NCBI GenBank assembly: GCA_903924205.1
Contig: CAIYAP010000004.1
Span: 164,801-228,800, forward strand
Direction: 5' to 3'
Source of the DNA: an uncultured Actinomycetes bacterium
GTDB lineage: Bacteria; Actinomycetota; Acidimicrobiia; Acidimicrobiales; RAAP-2
DNA: 64,000 nt
How positions within the stretch are numbered: the stretch's first letter is position 1; each line of letters opens with the position of its first letter. Position numbers and translations under genes: made by a program. The notes under the pieces were generated by a model. It saw nothing but the letters and a program-made list of their open reading frames with translations, was not told where the DNA came from and searched no databases. Shown piece after piece: positions 37,414-46,404 of the stretch.

Positions 37414-38730
37414 GTGACTTACGACCGCGCCGCCGCTTCCAAAACCTTTGATGTCGTCATTGTGGGAGGTGGACCCAGTGGTTCCGCCTGTGCCTACTGG
37501 TTGGCCGCGGCGGGTTGGAATGTGGCGCTCGTTGAAAAGAAGGTCTTTCCTCGTGAAAAGACCTGTGGCGATGGCCTGACCCCCCGCTCGGTGCGCCAGA
37601 TCATTGATATGGGCCTCGAGGAGCAGGTTGCGGCCGGCGGCCACCGTTATAGCGGGCTTCGCGCCTTTGGCTTTGGCGCCTCACTCGAAATGCAGTGGCC
37701 CGATGTCCCGGATTTTCCAAACTACGGCTACACCATCACCCGCTTCAATCTTGACGGTCTGATTGCCGAGCGCGCCGTGAGCCACGGCGCCACCTTGTTC
37801 GCCGGCTGTGAAGCCGTCGACGTCCTCGACCAGACGCCGGGTGTAAATGGTCAGTTGGCTAACGGCGCGGGCGTGCTCGTGAAGGACAAGACGGGCGAAA
37901 CCTTTGAGCTGCGCGGCCAGTACCTCGTCGTGGCCGATGGTCAGAATTCGCGCATTGGCCGAACTCTCGGGATTGATCGCCACAAAGACTGGCCGCTCGG
38001 TATGGCCCTTCGTGGTTATTACACCAGTGACCGTCACGCCGAGCCGTGGATTGATTCGCACCTCGACATTCGTGACCCGTCAGGTTCCGTGGTGCCGGGA
38101 TACGGCTGGATCTTCCCGTTGGGTGATGGTCGCGTCAATGTGGGTGTGGGCCTGTTGTCAACCGGCGGCGCCTGGAAGGGCGTCAACACCACCAAGTTGC
38201 AGGAGTACTTCGTCGCGCAGACTGCCGAGGCCTGGGGCCTGAACGAGGAGACCTGCCTCGGACCCGCAACGGGCGGGCGTCTTCCGATGGGACTCGCTCG
38301 TGGCCCGCGCGTCGGCACGCACACCGTGGCCATCGGTGACGCGGCGGCCACCATCAATCCCTTCAATGGCGAGGGCATTGCCTACGGCTACGAATCGGGT
38401 CGCCTCGCGGCGGCCGCGATTGGTGGCGCCCTCGCGGCCCACGACCCCACCTTGCTCGGCCACTACGACGAGTTGATTGACCTGCACTACGGCGACTACT
38501 ACAAAGTCGCTCGAGCGTTTGTCCGCATCATTTCTGAACCGCAGATTCTGTCGGTGTGCGTGGGCCTCGGCCTTCGCGTCGAACCGATGATGAAGGAGCT
38601 TCTCAAGATCATGGCGAACCTGATGAACCCCGGGAAGCCGGGACTGGCAGAGCGCGGTTACCAAGGACTCTCCAAGTTGACGGACATGATTCCTGAGTCC
38701 CTCTACGAGAAGCTGCTCGCGGAGAAGTAA
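37414..38730 (+). CDS. menJ: Geranylgeranyl reductase family flavoprotein, probable menaquinone reductase
   Basis: 438 aa. Likely saturates an isoprene unit of the menaquinone side chain using FAD, as does mycobacterial MenJ; archaeal relatives act on lipids, so the substrate is inferred. FAD motifs: VVIVGGGPSGSACAYWL (about 14-30), the CGDGLTPRSV segment near residue 50, and VAIGDAAATINPFNGEGI near 310. It is divergent from the nuo operon, which fits a quinone-related role. The gene starts at GTG without a ribosome site. A ZIP transporter follows 6 nt downstream. Confidence 0.82.
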   Translation: MTYDRAAASKTFDVVIVGGGPSGSACAYWLAAAGWNVALVEKKVFPREKTCGDGLTPRSVRQIIDMGLEEQVAAGGHRYSGLRAFGFGASLEMQWPDVPDFPNYGYTITRFNLDGLIAERAVSHGATLFAGCEAVDVLDQTPGVNGQLANGAGVLVKDKTGETFELRGQYLVVADGQNSRIGRTLGIDRHKDWPLGMALRGYYTSDRHAEPWIDSHLDIRDPSGSVVPGYGWIFPLGDGRVNVGVGLLSTGGAWKGVNTTKLQEYFVAQTAEAWGLNEETCLGPATGGRLPMGLARGPRVGTHTVAIGDAAATINPFNGEGIAYGYESGRLAAAAIGGALAAHDPTLLGHYDELIDLHYGDYYKVARAFVRIISEPQILSVCVGLGLRVEPMMKELLKIMANLMNPGKPGLAERGYQGLSKLTDMIPESLYEKLLAEK

Positions 38731-38736
38731 GAAGTC

Positions 38737-39519
38737 ATGTCTTTCACCACCACTATCGTTCTCGGTTTCTTCGCCGGCGCCACCATCATTTTCGGATTAC
38801 TGATGGGCCGCGTCAAGGCGTCGTTGCCTCGTCTTCGTCCCTTCTTGATGTGCCTCGCCGTCGGCATCTTGATCTTCCTCGTGGTGGACGTCAGCAGCCA
38901 TGCCATCGAACCCTTGCACGAGGCTCTCCGCCCCCTGCAAGGATCGCTTCTCACCATTCGGACACTTCTCTTCGTGGGCGGCTTGGCCCTCGGTCTACTG
39001 GGCCTCGTCGCCTACGACAAGTGGCGAGCGGCACGTACCGGCAACCCCGACACGCACCTGGAGCCGACACAGCTCTCCTTTCTCCTTGCCCTCGGTATCG
39101 GCATGCATAACTTTGGTGAAGGTCTCGCCATTGGATCGTCCGCGCACGTCGGCCAGCTCGGCCTCTCCAAGGTGCTGGTCGTGGGCTTCGCGCTGCATAA
39201 CGCCACGGAAGGTTTTGGCATCATCGCACCGTTGGCTAGTTCGTCACGCAAGATTCCGTGGCAGACCTTGTTATGGATGGGACTGCTGGGTGGCGGACCC
39301 ACCACGCTCGGCACCTTGGTTGGTTGGTATAGCGCCTCGGTCACCATGTCGGTGTTCTTCTTCACCGTGGCGGCGGGATCGTTGCTCTACGTGATTGTGC
39401 AATTGCTGGGCGTCGCACAGCGCATCAAGGTGTCACAAAACCTTCTGTACGGGGGAATTCTCGTCGGACTGCTCTTGGGTTTTCTGACCGACGCGATCGT
39501 GACGTACGCCGGCGCTTAA
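38737..39519 (+). CDS. ZIP family metal permease
   Basis: 260 aa, about eight hydrophobic helices. The metal-binding helices are clear: HNFGEGLAIG and HNATEGFGI, each with the His and Glu that bind zinc or iron in ZIP proteins; a cytoplasmic charged loop follows helix 3. Imports a divalent metal, most likely zinc or iron. It is co-transcribed with the preceding reductase (6-nt gap). Its stop overlaps the stop of the convergent gene by 4 bp (TTAA). Confidence 0.85.
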   Translation: MSFTTTIVLGFFAGATIIFGLLMGRVKASLPRLRPFLMCLAVGILIFLVVDVSSHAIEPLHEALRPLQGSLLTIRTLLFVGGLALGLLGLVAYDKWRAARTGNPDTHLEPTQLSFLLALGIGMHNFGEGLAIGSSAHVGQLGLSKVLVVGFALHNATEGFGIIAPLASSSRKIPWQTLLWMGLLGGGPTTLGTLVGWYSASVTMSVFFFTVAAGSLLYVIVQLLGVAQRIKVSQNLLYGGILVGLLLGFLTDAIVTYAGA

Positions 39520-40622
39520 GCCGAGGCCGTCGCGCCACCTGACGAGAGAATCTTGCCCACGATGGCCGAGCCAATCGAGGTGATCAACGCGTTGTCGACC
39601 GGACCCTGACCTTCAACAAAAGAGTCCGTCTCGATGTGACCATCCACCGCCACGATGAGGCTGACCCACAACGTGGCGCTGCGATTTCCGGTGGTGATGG
39701 TCACCGTGGCCACCGAGGCGCGATGAAAAACGTGACCGGGCGTCACGATGTTGACGCGCTGCGCGGCGCCCACCGTGAAAGACCCACTGGATTGCGTGAG
39801 CGCAATACCGATTTGCGTGGCGACAGCCTGCGTGGCGCAACCAATAAAGGCGGGGCGGGCCATCTGTGCGCGGTCCTTGTCCACCATGGTGGTCGTGCGG
39901 TACCACTGCGCGAGTGAGCCCACCTCTTGCGCGTGACCGGAGGTAGCAGCAAAGACCTTTGAGCCCACCTGAAAGTCCGGGAACTGACCAGCCTTGCCGT
40001 AGTAGCGGTCAGTGGAGACGCTCAAACCTTCGCAGGCGTAAAAGGCCGACGTCATGTGGTCGAACTGTTGGCTAAGTGACGAGTGTGGATCCATGGTCGT
40101 CGTGGTCGTCGCCGACGTGTGATTCACCGTGGTGCTCGGCACCACAATCGACAAAATGCTGTTCGACGTTTGCACAAAACTGGCGGGCGCGTCGTGAGCA
40201 CTCAGCGCGTAACGCGTGATGTCCACGGGTGGTGACGAGATGGACGACGACGTGGGAGTCACGACGACATACGACACCAGCGCCCCGACCGCGATGGCGC
40301 ACCCGAGGGCCACGCCGGCGACGACGGGGTGACCCGCTACTCGACCACCACGCTGCACCACGACGGCGCGAACATGCTTGCGCGCCGACTTCGGCACCAG
40401 CCATTCGACCCGCTCACCGGCCACCACGGCGCTGACGAGCGACCCGTTGACGCTGACACTGAAGCCGCCGATTTGATGCCACGGAATGTCGAACACGCTC
40501 GCGGGCTCACCGACGAGGTGCGTCAGCCCCTCGTCGGTCACGATCCAGCTCACCGGCGTCGTCGGGCCACCCTCGACGAGGGGGTGACGCAGTTGGAGTC
40601 CCTCAATACGCGTCGTGGTCAC
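39516..40622 (-). CDS. Single-pass membrane protein, unknown function
   Basis: 368 aa from a GTG that overlaps the hemL stop as GTGA, with AGGAGG 10 nt upstream. Residues 1-90 look like a small cytoplasmic beta-rich domain, reminiscent of a PH-like fold (inference from alternating strands). One hydrophobic helix follows at about 100-122. The remaining 245 residues are extracellular, beginning with a Ser/Thr/Pro-rich linker that includes a run of Thr, and contain two Cys that could pair. Not recognised. Its place at the end of the heme operon may be incidental. Confidence 0.6.
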   Translation of the reverse strand: MTTTRIEGLQLRHPLVEGGPTTPVSWIVTDEGLTHLVGEPASVFDIPWHQIGGFSVSVNGSLVSAVVAGERVEWLVPKSARKHVRAVVVQRGGRVAGHPVVAGVALGCAIAVGALVSYVVVTPTSSSISSPPVDITRYALSAHDAPASFVQTSNSILSIVVPSTTVNHTSATTTTTMDPHSSLSQQFDHMTSAFYACEGLSVSTDRYYGKAGQFPDFQVGSKVFAATSGHAQEVGSLAQWYRTTTMVDKDRAQMARPAFIGCATQAVATQIGIALTQSSGSFTVGAAQRVNIVTPGHVFHRASVATVTITTGNRSATLWVSLIVAVDGHIETDSFVEGQGPVDNALITSIGSAIVGKILSSGGATASA

Positions 40623-41890
40623 GAGCCCCACACCTCCTGTGCGGCCTCACCCGCGGCGGCAATGGTGCGGTCGATGTCAGTGTCGCTATGAGCGAGTGAG
40701 ACGAAAATGATTTCGTACGACCCGGGTGCCAAGGCGATGCCGCGGCGCAACATCGCGTGAAAAAAGTCGCGATACATGCCGTTGTCGCAGAGCGGCGTGG
40801 CCTCCACGATCGACGTGGGCGCCACGAACTCGTCTCGCGAGAGATACAGGCCCAACAAAGGGCCTTGAGTCGGAGTCCGGCAAAACACTCCCGACAACGA
40901 GATGGCATCACGCATCCCCGTAGCCAGACGTTCCACATTCGTCGTGAGACGGGCGTAGTCCGCCGGGGTGACCCGCGACAAGACCGTGGTGCCGGCGGCG
41001 GTGGCGAGGGGGTTTCCCGACAAGGTGCCCGCTTGATACACCGGCCCGAGCGGCGCCAGGTGACTCATCACCGCGAGCGAGCCGCCAAAGGCCCCCACGG
41101 GCAGTCCGCCACCGATGACCTTGCCGAAGCAGTACAGGTCCGGGGTGACCGAGAAGAAGGGTTCCGCTCCTCCGGGCGTTAAGCGAAAGCCCGTGATGAC
41201 TTCATCAAAGATCAACAGCGCGCCCACTCGGTCACACTCGGCGCGAAGCTCGCGCAAAAAGTTCTCGCGAGGGGCCACGAGGTTCATGTTGGCCGCGACG
41301 GGTTCGACCACCACGGCGGCGATGGTCTCGTTCAAAGTGGGCACTTCGTTATACGGCGCCGTGATGGTGTCACCGACCGCGCCCGCCGTCACCCCTGCCG
41401 AACCGGGCAAGCCGAGCTGAGCCACTCCCGACCCACCAGCGACGAGGAGGGCGTCGCTGTGGCCGTGGTAGCAACCATCGAATTTGACAATCTTGTCGCG
41501 CCCAGTGGCGCCACGCGCTAGGCGCACGGCGCTCATCACTGCCTCGGTACCCGACGACACCAATCGCACTTGCTCGAGACCCGGCACGCGATCAACCATC
41601 AACTCGGCGAGTTGAACTTCTCCCGGCGTCGGAGCACCAAAGGTGGTGCCGAGTTCAGCTTGACGCTTGATCGCCGCCACCACGTCATCGTGCGCGTGAC
41701 CGAGCAATGAAGCGCCGTAGCTCTGGACGTAATCGATGTAGGTCGTACCTTCGATGTCGGTGACGTAGGCACCCTTGCCGGAGACGACGGTGTAGGGCGT
41801 GCCGCCCACTGACCGAAAGGAACGAACGGGTGAGTCCACGCCTCCCGGAATCACTCGTTGGGCGCGCTCAAACCACTCGGCATTGCTCAC
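40619..41890 (-). CDS. hemL: Glutamate-1-semialdehyde 2,1-aminomutase
   Basis: PLP enzyme that makes 5-aminolevulinate from glutamate-1-semialdehyde, second step of the C5 heme pathway. 423 aa, usual length. The N-terminal PGGVDSPVRSF motif, the IFDEVITGFR strand and the PLP lysine in CFGKVIGGGLPVGAFGG are all present. Starts at GTG overlapping the hemB stop (GTGA). Confidence 0.96.
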   Translation of the reverse strand: MSNAEWFERAQRVIPGGVDSPVRSFRSVGGTPYTVVSGKGAYVTDIEGTTYIDYVQSYGASLLGHAHDDVVAAIKRQAELGTTFGAPTPGEVQLAELMVDRVPGLEQVRLVSSGTEAVMSAVRLARGATGRDKIVKFDGCYHGHSDALLVAGGSGVAQLGLPGSAGVTAGAVGDTITAPYNEVPTLNETIAAVVVEPVAANMNLVAPRENFLRELRAECDRVGALLIFDEVITGFRLTPGGAEPFFSVTPDLYCFGKVIGGGLPVGAFGGSLAVMSHLAPLGPVYQAGTLSGNPLATAAGTTVLSRVTPADYARLTTNVERLATGMRDAISLSGVFCRTPTQGPLLGLYLSRDEFVAPTSIVEATPLCDNGMYRDFFHAMLRRGIALAPGSYEIIFVSLAHSDTDIDRTIAAAGEAAQEVWGS

Positions 41891-42867
41891 GACAGTCTCC
41901 CTGCGACGTCTTTAGCGAAATAGGTCAAGATGGCGTCGGCGCCGGCTCGGCGTAGGGACAACAATTGCTCGAGCGCAACGGCAGGGCCGTCAATCCAGCC
42001 CTTCTCGGCGGCGGCATGAATCATGGAATATTCCCCACTCACGTGATACGCGAACACGGGCACATCGACCTCGGCACGCGCGGCCGCCACGACGTCAAGG
42101 TTGGTCATGGCAGGCTTCACCATCACCATGTCCGCGCCCTCACTGACGTCGAGTCGAATTTCGCGCAGCGACTCTCGAATATTGGCGGGGTTCTGCTGAT
42201 ACCCACGTCGATGTCCCCCGCCGGCGATGCTCACCGCGACGGCATCGCGAAACGGCCCATACAGCGCGCTCGCATACTTCGCCGCGTAGGCCAAGATGGC
42301 CACCTGGTCGAAACCCGCGGCATCGAGGGCGTGGCGGATGGCCTCAATCTGTCCGTCCATCATTCCCGACGGCGCTACCACGTGCGCACCCGCTCGCGCC
42401 TGGGCCACGGCAATTTTGCCGTAGAGCTCGAGCGTGCGGTCATTGTCCACGTCACCGCGAGCGTCCAGAACGCCGCAGTGACCATGGTCGGTGTACTCGT
42501 CGAGGCAGAGGTCGTTCATGATGACGATGTCGTCACCGAAACGCGCGGCGAGGGCCCGAGTGGCAACTTGACAAATCCCCTCGTCGGCCCACGCCTGCGA
42601 ACCAGTTGCATCTTTGGTAGCGGGCACGCCAAACAGGATGATGCTGGTGACGCCGAGGGCAACTAGTTGCTCGACTTCCACGATCACGCTGGCGACGGTG
42701 TGCTGGAACTGGCCGGGCATGGACGTGATCTCGCGCGGTTCGGTCAACGACTCGGCGACAAAGAGGGGGGCAATCAGATGGCGTCGCGACAAGGTGGTCT
42801 CGGCAACCAAGAGGCGTAGGGCCTCGGTTCGACGCAGTCGACGGGGGCGCTCGGCGGGAAAAGGCAT
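41887..42867 (-). CDS. hemB: Porphobilinogen synthase (5-aminolevulinate dehydratase)
   Basis: Condenses two 5-aminolevulinate molecules into porphobilinogen. 326 aa. Active-site lysines lie in ILAYAAKYASALYGPFR and MVMVKPAM. The metal loop DLCLDEYTDHGHCG contains two Cys, suggesting partial zinc ligation; the third position is acidic rather than Cys. A TAGCCT element 6 nt before the ATG suggests that hemB can be transcribed separately from the rex-hemACD genes 31 nt upstream. Confidence 0.95.
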   Translation of the reverse strand: MPFPAERPRRLRRTEALRLLVAETTLSRRHLIAPLFVAESLTEPREITSMPGQFQHTVASVIVEVEQLVALGVTSIILFGVPATKDATGSQAWADEGICQVATRALAARFGDDIVIMNDLCLDEYTDHGHCGVLDARGDVDNDRTLELYGKIAVAQARAGAHVVAPSGMMDGQIEAIRHALDAAGFDQVAILAYAAKYASALYGPFRDAVAVSIAGGGHRRGYQQNPANIRESLREIRLDVSEGADMVMVKPAMTNLDVVAAARAEVDVPVFAYHVSGEYSMIHAAAEKGWIDGPAVALEQLLSLRRAGADAILTYFAKDVAGRLS

Positions 42868-42873
42868 AACTTC

Positions 42874-42879
42874 AGGCTA
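42874..42879 (-). promoter_or_regulatory. Leaderless promoter -10 of hemB
   Basis: TAGCCT on the minus strand, 6 nt before the hemB ATG, in the 31-bp gap after hemD. No ribosome site in that gap. Confidence 0.5.
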
Positions 42880-42898
42880 GTTGGACGCACAGACCCGA

Positions 42899-43537
42899 TT
42901 ACTCGCCCTCGAGCAACTCGTCCCACTGTTCCACGACCTGCCGATTCGACACATCAGGAGGGATGGAAGAGGCCCGTAGGGCCACCACGCGGCTCACCGG
43001 TGAGACCAATTCGCTCACCGCCGACCAGGCGGACGGCGCCGCGCACAAGACCATGTCGGCCTGCGAGAGTATTGCCCGCTCATCGTCGGTCAGGACCTGC
43101 GACACGGTCTGGTACACCTCGACGATGTCGCAGACAAGCCCGCGCGCCGCGATCCCCGTGATGAAGTCCTCGCGATGAGGAGAACCGGCCAGCCAAATCA
43201 GTGGTGCGTCGATCACGAGTTGGCTCAGCGTCGCGGCATTCGCGGGGTCAGCCACGATGCTGCGCCCATCCCACTTCACCGCGTCACGAGTCGTCGGACC
43301 CACACAGGCCAAGGTCGCGTCCGGCAACCGGTTGACCACCGGAACGTAACGAGCGGCGCGCCGACTCGTCAGCACAATGGTGCGATACGAACGACCGTCC
43401 AACTCCTTCGCGACGTCGTCGAGTTCTCGGTAACGCGTCGTGGTGACGGCAATCTGAGCGACGTCATGTCCGAGACCGTGCGCGCGGGCCATGAATGGCG
43501 CATCGAGTTCATCCACTCGCGTCAGGACGATTCTCAC
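42899..43537 (-). CDS. hemD: Uroporphyrinogen-III synthase
   Basis: Cyclises hydroxymethylbilane to uroporphyrinogen III. 212 aa. The family is poorly conserved; the assignment rests on the RIVLTR start, the TSRRAARYV segment, the CVGPTTRDA motif (compare VGxxTA) and its position after hemC. The GTG at 43537 overlaps the hemC stop (GTGA); an ATG three codons upstream is also possible. Confidence 0.88.
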   Translation of the reverse strand: MRIVLTRVDELDAPFMARAHGLGHDVAQIAVTTTRYRELDDVAKELDGRSYRTIVLTSRRAARYVPVVNRLPDATLACVGPTTRDAVKWDGRSIVADPANAATLSQLVIDAPLIWLAGSPHREDFITGIAARGLVCDIVEVYQTVSQVLTDDERAILSQADMVLCAAPSAWSAVSELVSPVSRVVALRASSIPPDVSNRQVVEQWDELLEGE

Positions 43538-44424
43538 GCCCGCCATCCGGGAAGATCGCTGCCGCCGAGGTCGTCACGAAGTTCACGAGCGAGATCGGCA
43601 CCGACCGTGAGGTCACGATGACGGCGCGTCGCGCGCAGCACGCGAGACCCATCGGTCGCGGCCATCACACCATCAATGACGAGCTCATCACCGTCGAGAC
43701 GACAGTACGCACCCGCGGGCACAGAACACCCACTGCCCAGTTCTCGCAGAAACTCGCGTTCCGCCGCGACCGCACGGTGCGCGACGGGGTCATCTATTTC
43801 CGCCACCACCGACGCCCACTCGCTGTCGGCCGCACACTCGACCGCGAGGGCTGCTTGGCCCACCTGTGGCGTCATCCACGTGGGATCTAAGCGCTCCGCG
43901 ATGTGATCGGACCACCCCAGACGCTCTAGGGCCGCCGCCGCGGTGACGATGGCATCGACGTGTCCGCCGACGGTGGCGAGACGAGTGGCCATGTTGCCGC
44001 GCAACTCCACAAAGTTAAGGTCGGGTCGTCGCTGGGCCAATAATGCCCGCCGACGAGGAGACCCGGAGGCCACGGTAGCTCCCGGACCAAGTCCCGCCAA
44101 CGAGCGACCGACTAACACATCAGCGGGGTCTCGACGTTCCGGCACCGCTATCAGTCGCAGTCCGTCGGGCGTGATGCTGGGCAAATCTTTCGCGGAGTGC
44201 ACCGCGATATCCGCACGCCCATCGAGGACCGCTCGCTGAATCTCCACCGCGAAGACGCCCACACCGGCCATGCTCGACAAGGGGCTAGTGGTGTTGTCAT
44301 CTCCCCGCGTGCTCAGCGCGACAATCACGTAGTCATGGCCGCGGGACGCGAATTGGTCCGCCACCCACTGCGCCTGGGCGAGAGCCAGGGGCGATTGTCG
44401 AGTGGCGATGCGAATGGTGGTCAT
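43534..44424 (-). CDS. hemC: Hydroxymethylbilane synthase
   Basis: Polymerises four porphobilinogen units on a dipyrromethane cofactor. 296 aa. IRIATRQSPLALAQA start, HSAKDLPS, ASGSPRRRALL, and the cofactor-binding Cys in LGSGCSVPAGAY are intact. ATGA overlap with hemA. Confidence 0.96.
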   Translation of the reverse strand: MTTIRIATRQSPLALAQAQWVADQFASRGHDYVIVALSTRGDDNTTSPLSSMAGVGVFAVEIQRAVLDGRADIAVHSAKDLPSITPDGLRLIAVPERRDPADVLVGRSLAGLGPGATVASGSPRRRALLAQRRPDLNFVELRGNMATRLATVGGHVDAIVTAAAALERLGWSDHIAERLDPTWMTPQVGQAALAVECAADSEWASVVAEIDDPVAHRAVAAEREFLRELGSGCSVPAGAYCRLDGDELVIDGVMAATDGSRVLRATRRHRDLTVGADLARELRDDLGGSDLPGWRA

Positions 44425-45674
44425 AGATCAAAGAGGGTGCGTGCGGCCTCCGCCAAGCGCGCACCTCGGTCCGTTCCCGCTGACTCTTTCAGCGCCGTTG
44501 ACGGTCCGTGCGCCCACTTCGCGAGCAGGGTGCGCGTCAGCGCTTCGACTCGTCCGCGCTGCTCATCGTTAAGGTCGTCAAAATCGCGTCGGCGCCGTTC
44601 CCATTCAGTGGCGCGGATGAACTCCAAGGCGTCGCGCATGTCCGTCACGATGGAGGCTGCGCCACGCTCACGACGATCGCGAAGGAATCGCTCCACTTCG
44701 GCGGTGACGAGATCGGTCGCCGCGGCCATTTCACCGTGGCGGGTAGCCAGTGAGGCTTCGACCACTCGACGAAGATCACCGATGTCGCGTCGCACCACGT
44801 GAGGATGGCTACTCACCGCGGCATCAATAACGCGGGGCATGGCCACGTCGATGAGCCACAGCGGCCCTCGGTCCTGAGGAATGTCGACCGCGTGAATCAG
44901 CAGTTCCGGCGCCTCGGCGGCACAGATGACGAGGTCGGCTGTCGCGAGGTGCGACGCGAGGTCAGCGAGGGGCCCGGCACTGGCGCGAGCATCGCCGAGT
45001 GAGTCAACAAAATCTTTCGCGGTGGCCACCGTGCGATTCAACACGGTGACCGCGTCCACGTGCGCATCCAGTAGGCCACGAACCACGCCCACTGCCAACT
45101 GACCCGCTCCCACGACCACGACGCGTCGTCCCGTCAGGCTGCCCATCTCCCCCGCGGCCAGTTCCACGGTGGCCTGCGCGAAACTCGTGGTGCCACGGGC
45201 GATGTGAGTGTCGGTGCGTACCTTTCGACCGGCCGCCAATGCGCGATGAAAAAGGTCGTCGAGTTCCGAGCCCGCCACCTCCTCGTCGCGAGCAACATCG
45301 AGAGCTCGCCGCAGTTGTCCCAGAACTTCAAATTCACCCGGCACAGCGGAGCGAAGGCCGGCCGCCACGGAAAACAAATGGTGGGGCACGCCGCGATCAA
45401 AATGAATAGTCATCTGATTCGCCAGGGACTCGGGGTCCACGTGGGCAAAGTGCGCCAAGGCAGCCGAAATATCGTCGACGGCCCCATGAAAGCGATCGAT
45501 GACGGCATACACCTCAGTACGCAGGCAGGTGGAGACGACGACGGCTTCATGCACGTTGTCGAGTTGCGAGAGATGAGCGAGAACTGACGCCCAACGTTCT
45601 TCGGGCAGCGTGATGCGCTCGAGCAGCTCGAGAGGCGCGTGTTCGTGATCGATACCGACGGACAGAAATGCCAC
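44421..45674 (-). CDS. hemA: Glutamyl-tRNA reductase
   Basis: First committed step of the C5 heme pathway: reduces Glu-tRNA to glutamate-1-semialdehyde with NADPH. 417 aa. Catalytic Cys50 lies in STCLRTEVY; most homologues have Asn after this Cys, here Leu51. The NADPH-binding VVVVGAGQLAVGVVRGL and the VLNRTVATA segment are present. The GTG start has GGGAGG 4 nt upstream. It follows rex by 18 nt, as in Streptomyces and other actinobacteria. Confidence 0.95.
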   Translation of the reverse strand: MAFLSVGIDHEHAPLELLERITLPEERWASVLAHLSQLDNVHEAVVVSTCLRTEVYAVIDRFHGAVDDISAALAHFAHVDPESLANQMTIHFDRGVPHHLFSVAAGLRSAVPGEFEVLGQLRRALDVARDEEVAGSELDDLFHRALAAGRKVRTDTHIARGTTSFAQATVELAAGEMGSLTGRRVVVVGAGQLAVGVVRGLLDAHVDAVTVLNRTVATAKDFVDSLGDARASAGPLADLASHLATADLVICAAEAPELLIHAVDIPQDRGPLWLIDVAMPRVIDAAVSSHPHVVRRDIGDLRRVVEASLATRHGEMAAATDLVTAEVERFLRDRRERGAASIVTDMRDALEFIRATEWERRRRDFDDLNDEQRGRVEALTRTLLAKWAHGPSTALKESAGTDRGARLAEAARTLFDL

Positions 45675-45692
45675 GTTGCCTCCCGAGCCAGC

Positions 45693-46382
45693 CTAGGACC
45701 CAGGCCGGCGGACGGGCGGAGTGATGCCGAGGGTGTGTAAGACCCCGCCACCAAGCGGTCCGGTGCCATTCATCAGTTGGTACGCGAGAATTTGAAGTTC
45801 GATGGAAAAGTCCACGTAGCGAACCGCCACCCCCAGGGGCACGTTGATGACGATGGGGGCGAAATTCAAGATCGCGTGCGCACCGGCCGCGACTAATTGG
45901 TCGGCTACCTCTTGAGCAACCTCGGGTGGCGTACAAATCACGGCCATTGGGACAGACCCGATACCCGCAGCGATGTCACTGACCGTCACCCCCGCGATGG
46001 AGGTCCCCACGACCGCGGGGTCGCTGTCATAGAGAGCGACGAGTGAAGCCACGCCGCCCAAGAAGTTCGAGGAGTTCACCAGGGCTCGCCCGAGGTTTCC
46101 CATCCCGACGACCGCCACGTCAAGGACCGTAGATCGGCCGAGAACCTCATCAATTTGAGTGACCAAGGTGGCGGGGTCATACCCCGCCCCCCGAGTGCCG
46201 AGAGCCCCGAGGTATGACAAGTCTCGGCGAACCGTGGCCGGTGCCACGCCGGCGAGTCGGCCCAAGGTGGTGGAATCAAGAATGATGCCGCGGTCACGGC
46301 GGTCGAACTCAACGGCGATGCGTTGATACACGGGCAGACGCGCGAGAGTCGGCTCTGGAAGGCTGCGGCGGGGGCCCGGCAC
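45693..46382 (-). CDS. rex: Redox-sensing transcriptional repressor Rex
   Basis: 229 aa. The N-terminal winged helix (LPVYQRIAVEF ... TVRRDLSYLG) binds DNA when NADH is low; the Rossmann domain begins at VAVVGMGNLGRAL and senses the NADH/NAD+ ratio. In actinobacteria Rex represses respiratory and heme genes, and here it heads rex-hemA-hemC-hemD. I found no clear Rex operator palindrome just upstream of this gene, the nuo operon or ctaE. Confidence 0.95.
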   Translation of the reverse strand: MPGPRRSLPEPTLARLPVYQRIAVEFDRRDRGIILDSTTLGRLAGVAPATVRRDLSYLGALGTRGAGYDPATLVTQIDEVLGRSTVLDVAVVGMGNLGRALVNSSNFLGGVASLVALYDSDPAVVGTSIAGVTVSDIAAGIGSVPMAVICTPPEVAQEVADQLVAAGAHAILNFAPIVINVPLGVAVRYVDFSIELQILAYQLMNGTGPLGGGVLHTLGITPPVRRPGS

Positions 46383-46388
46383 GATGTG

Positions 46389-46394
46389 AGTTTA
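46389..46394 (-). promoter_or_regulatory. Leaderless promoter -10 of rex
   Basis: TAAACT on the minus strand, 6 nt before the rex GTG, in the gap after proC. A weak -35 (TTGG core) lies about 16 nt further upstream. Confidence 0.5.
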
Positions 46395-46404
46395 GAGACG
46401 GCGA

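Noticed and set aside
36867..37414. Rex operator upstream of the nuo operon
   Set aside because: No TTGTGA-N6-TCACAA-like palindrome is visible in the nuoA/menJ intergenic region, or upstream of rex or ctaE.
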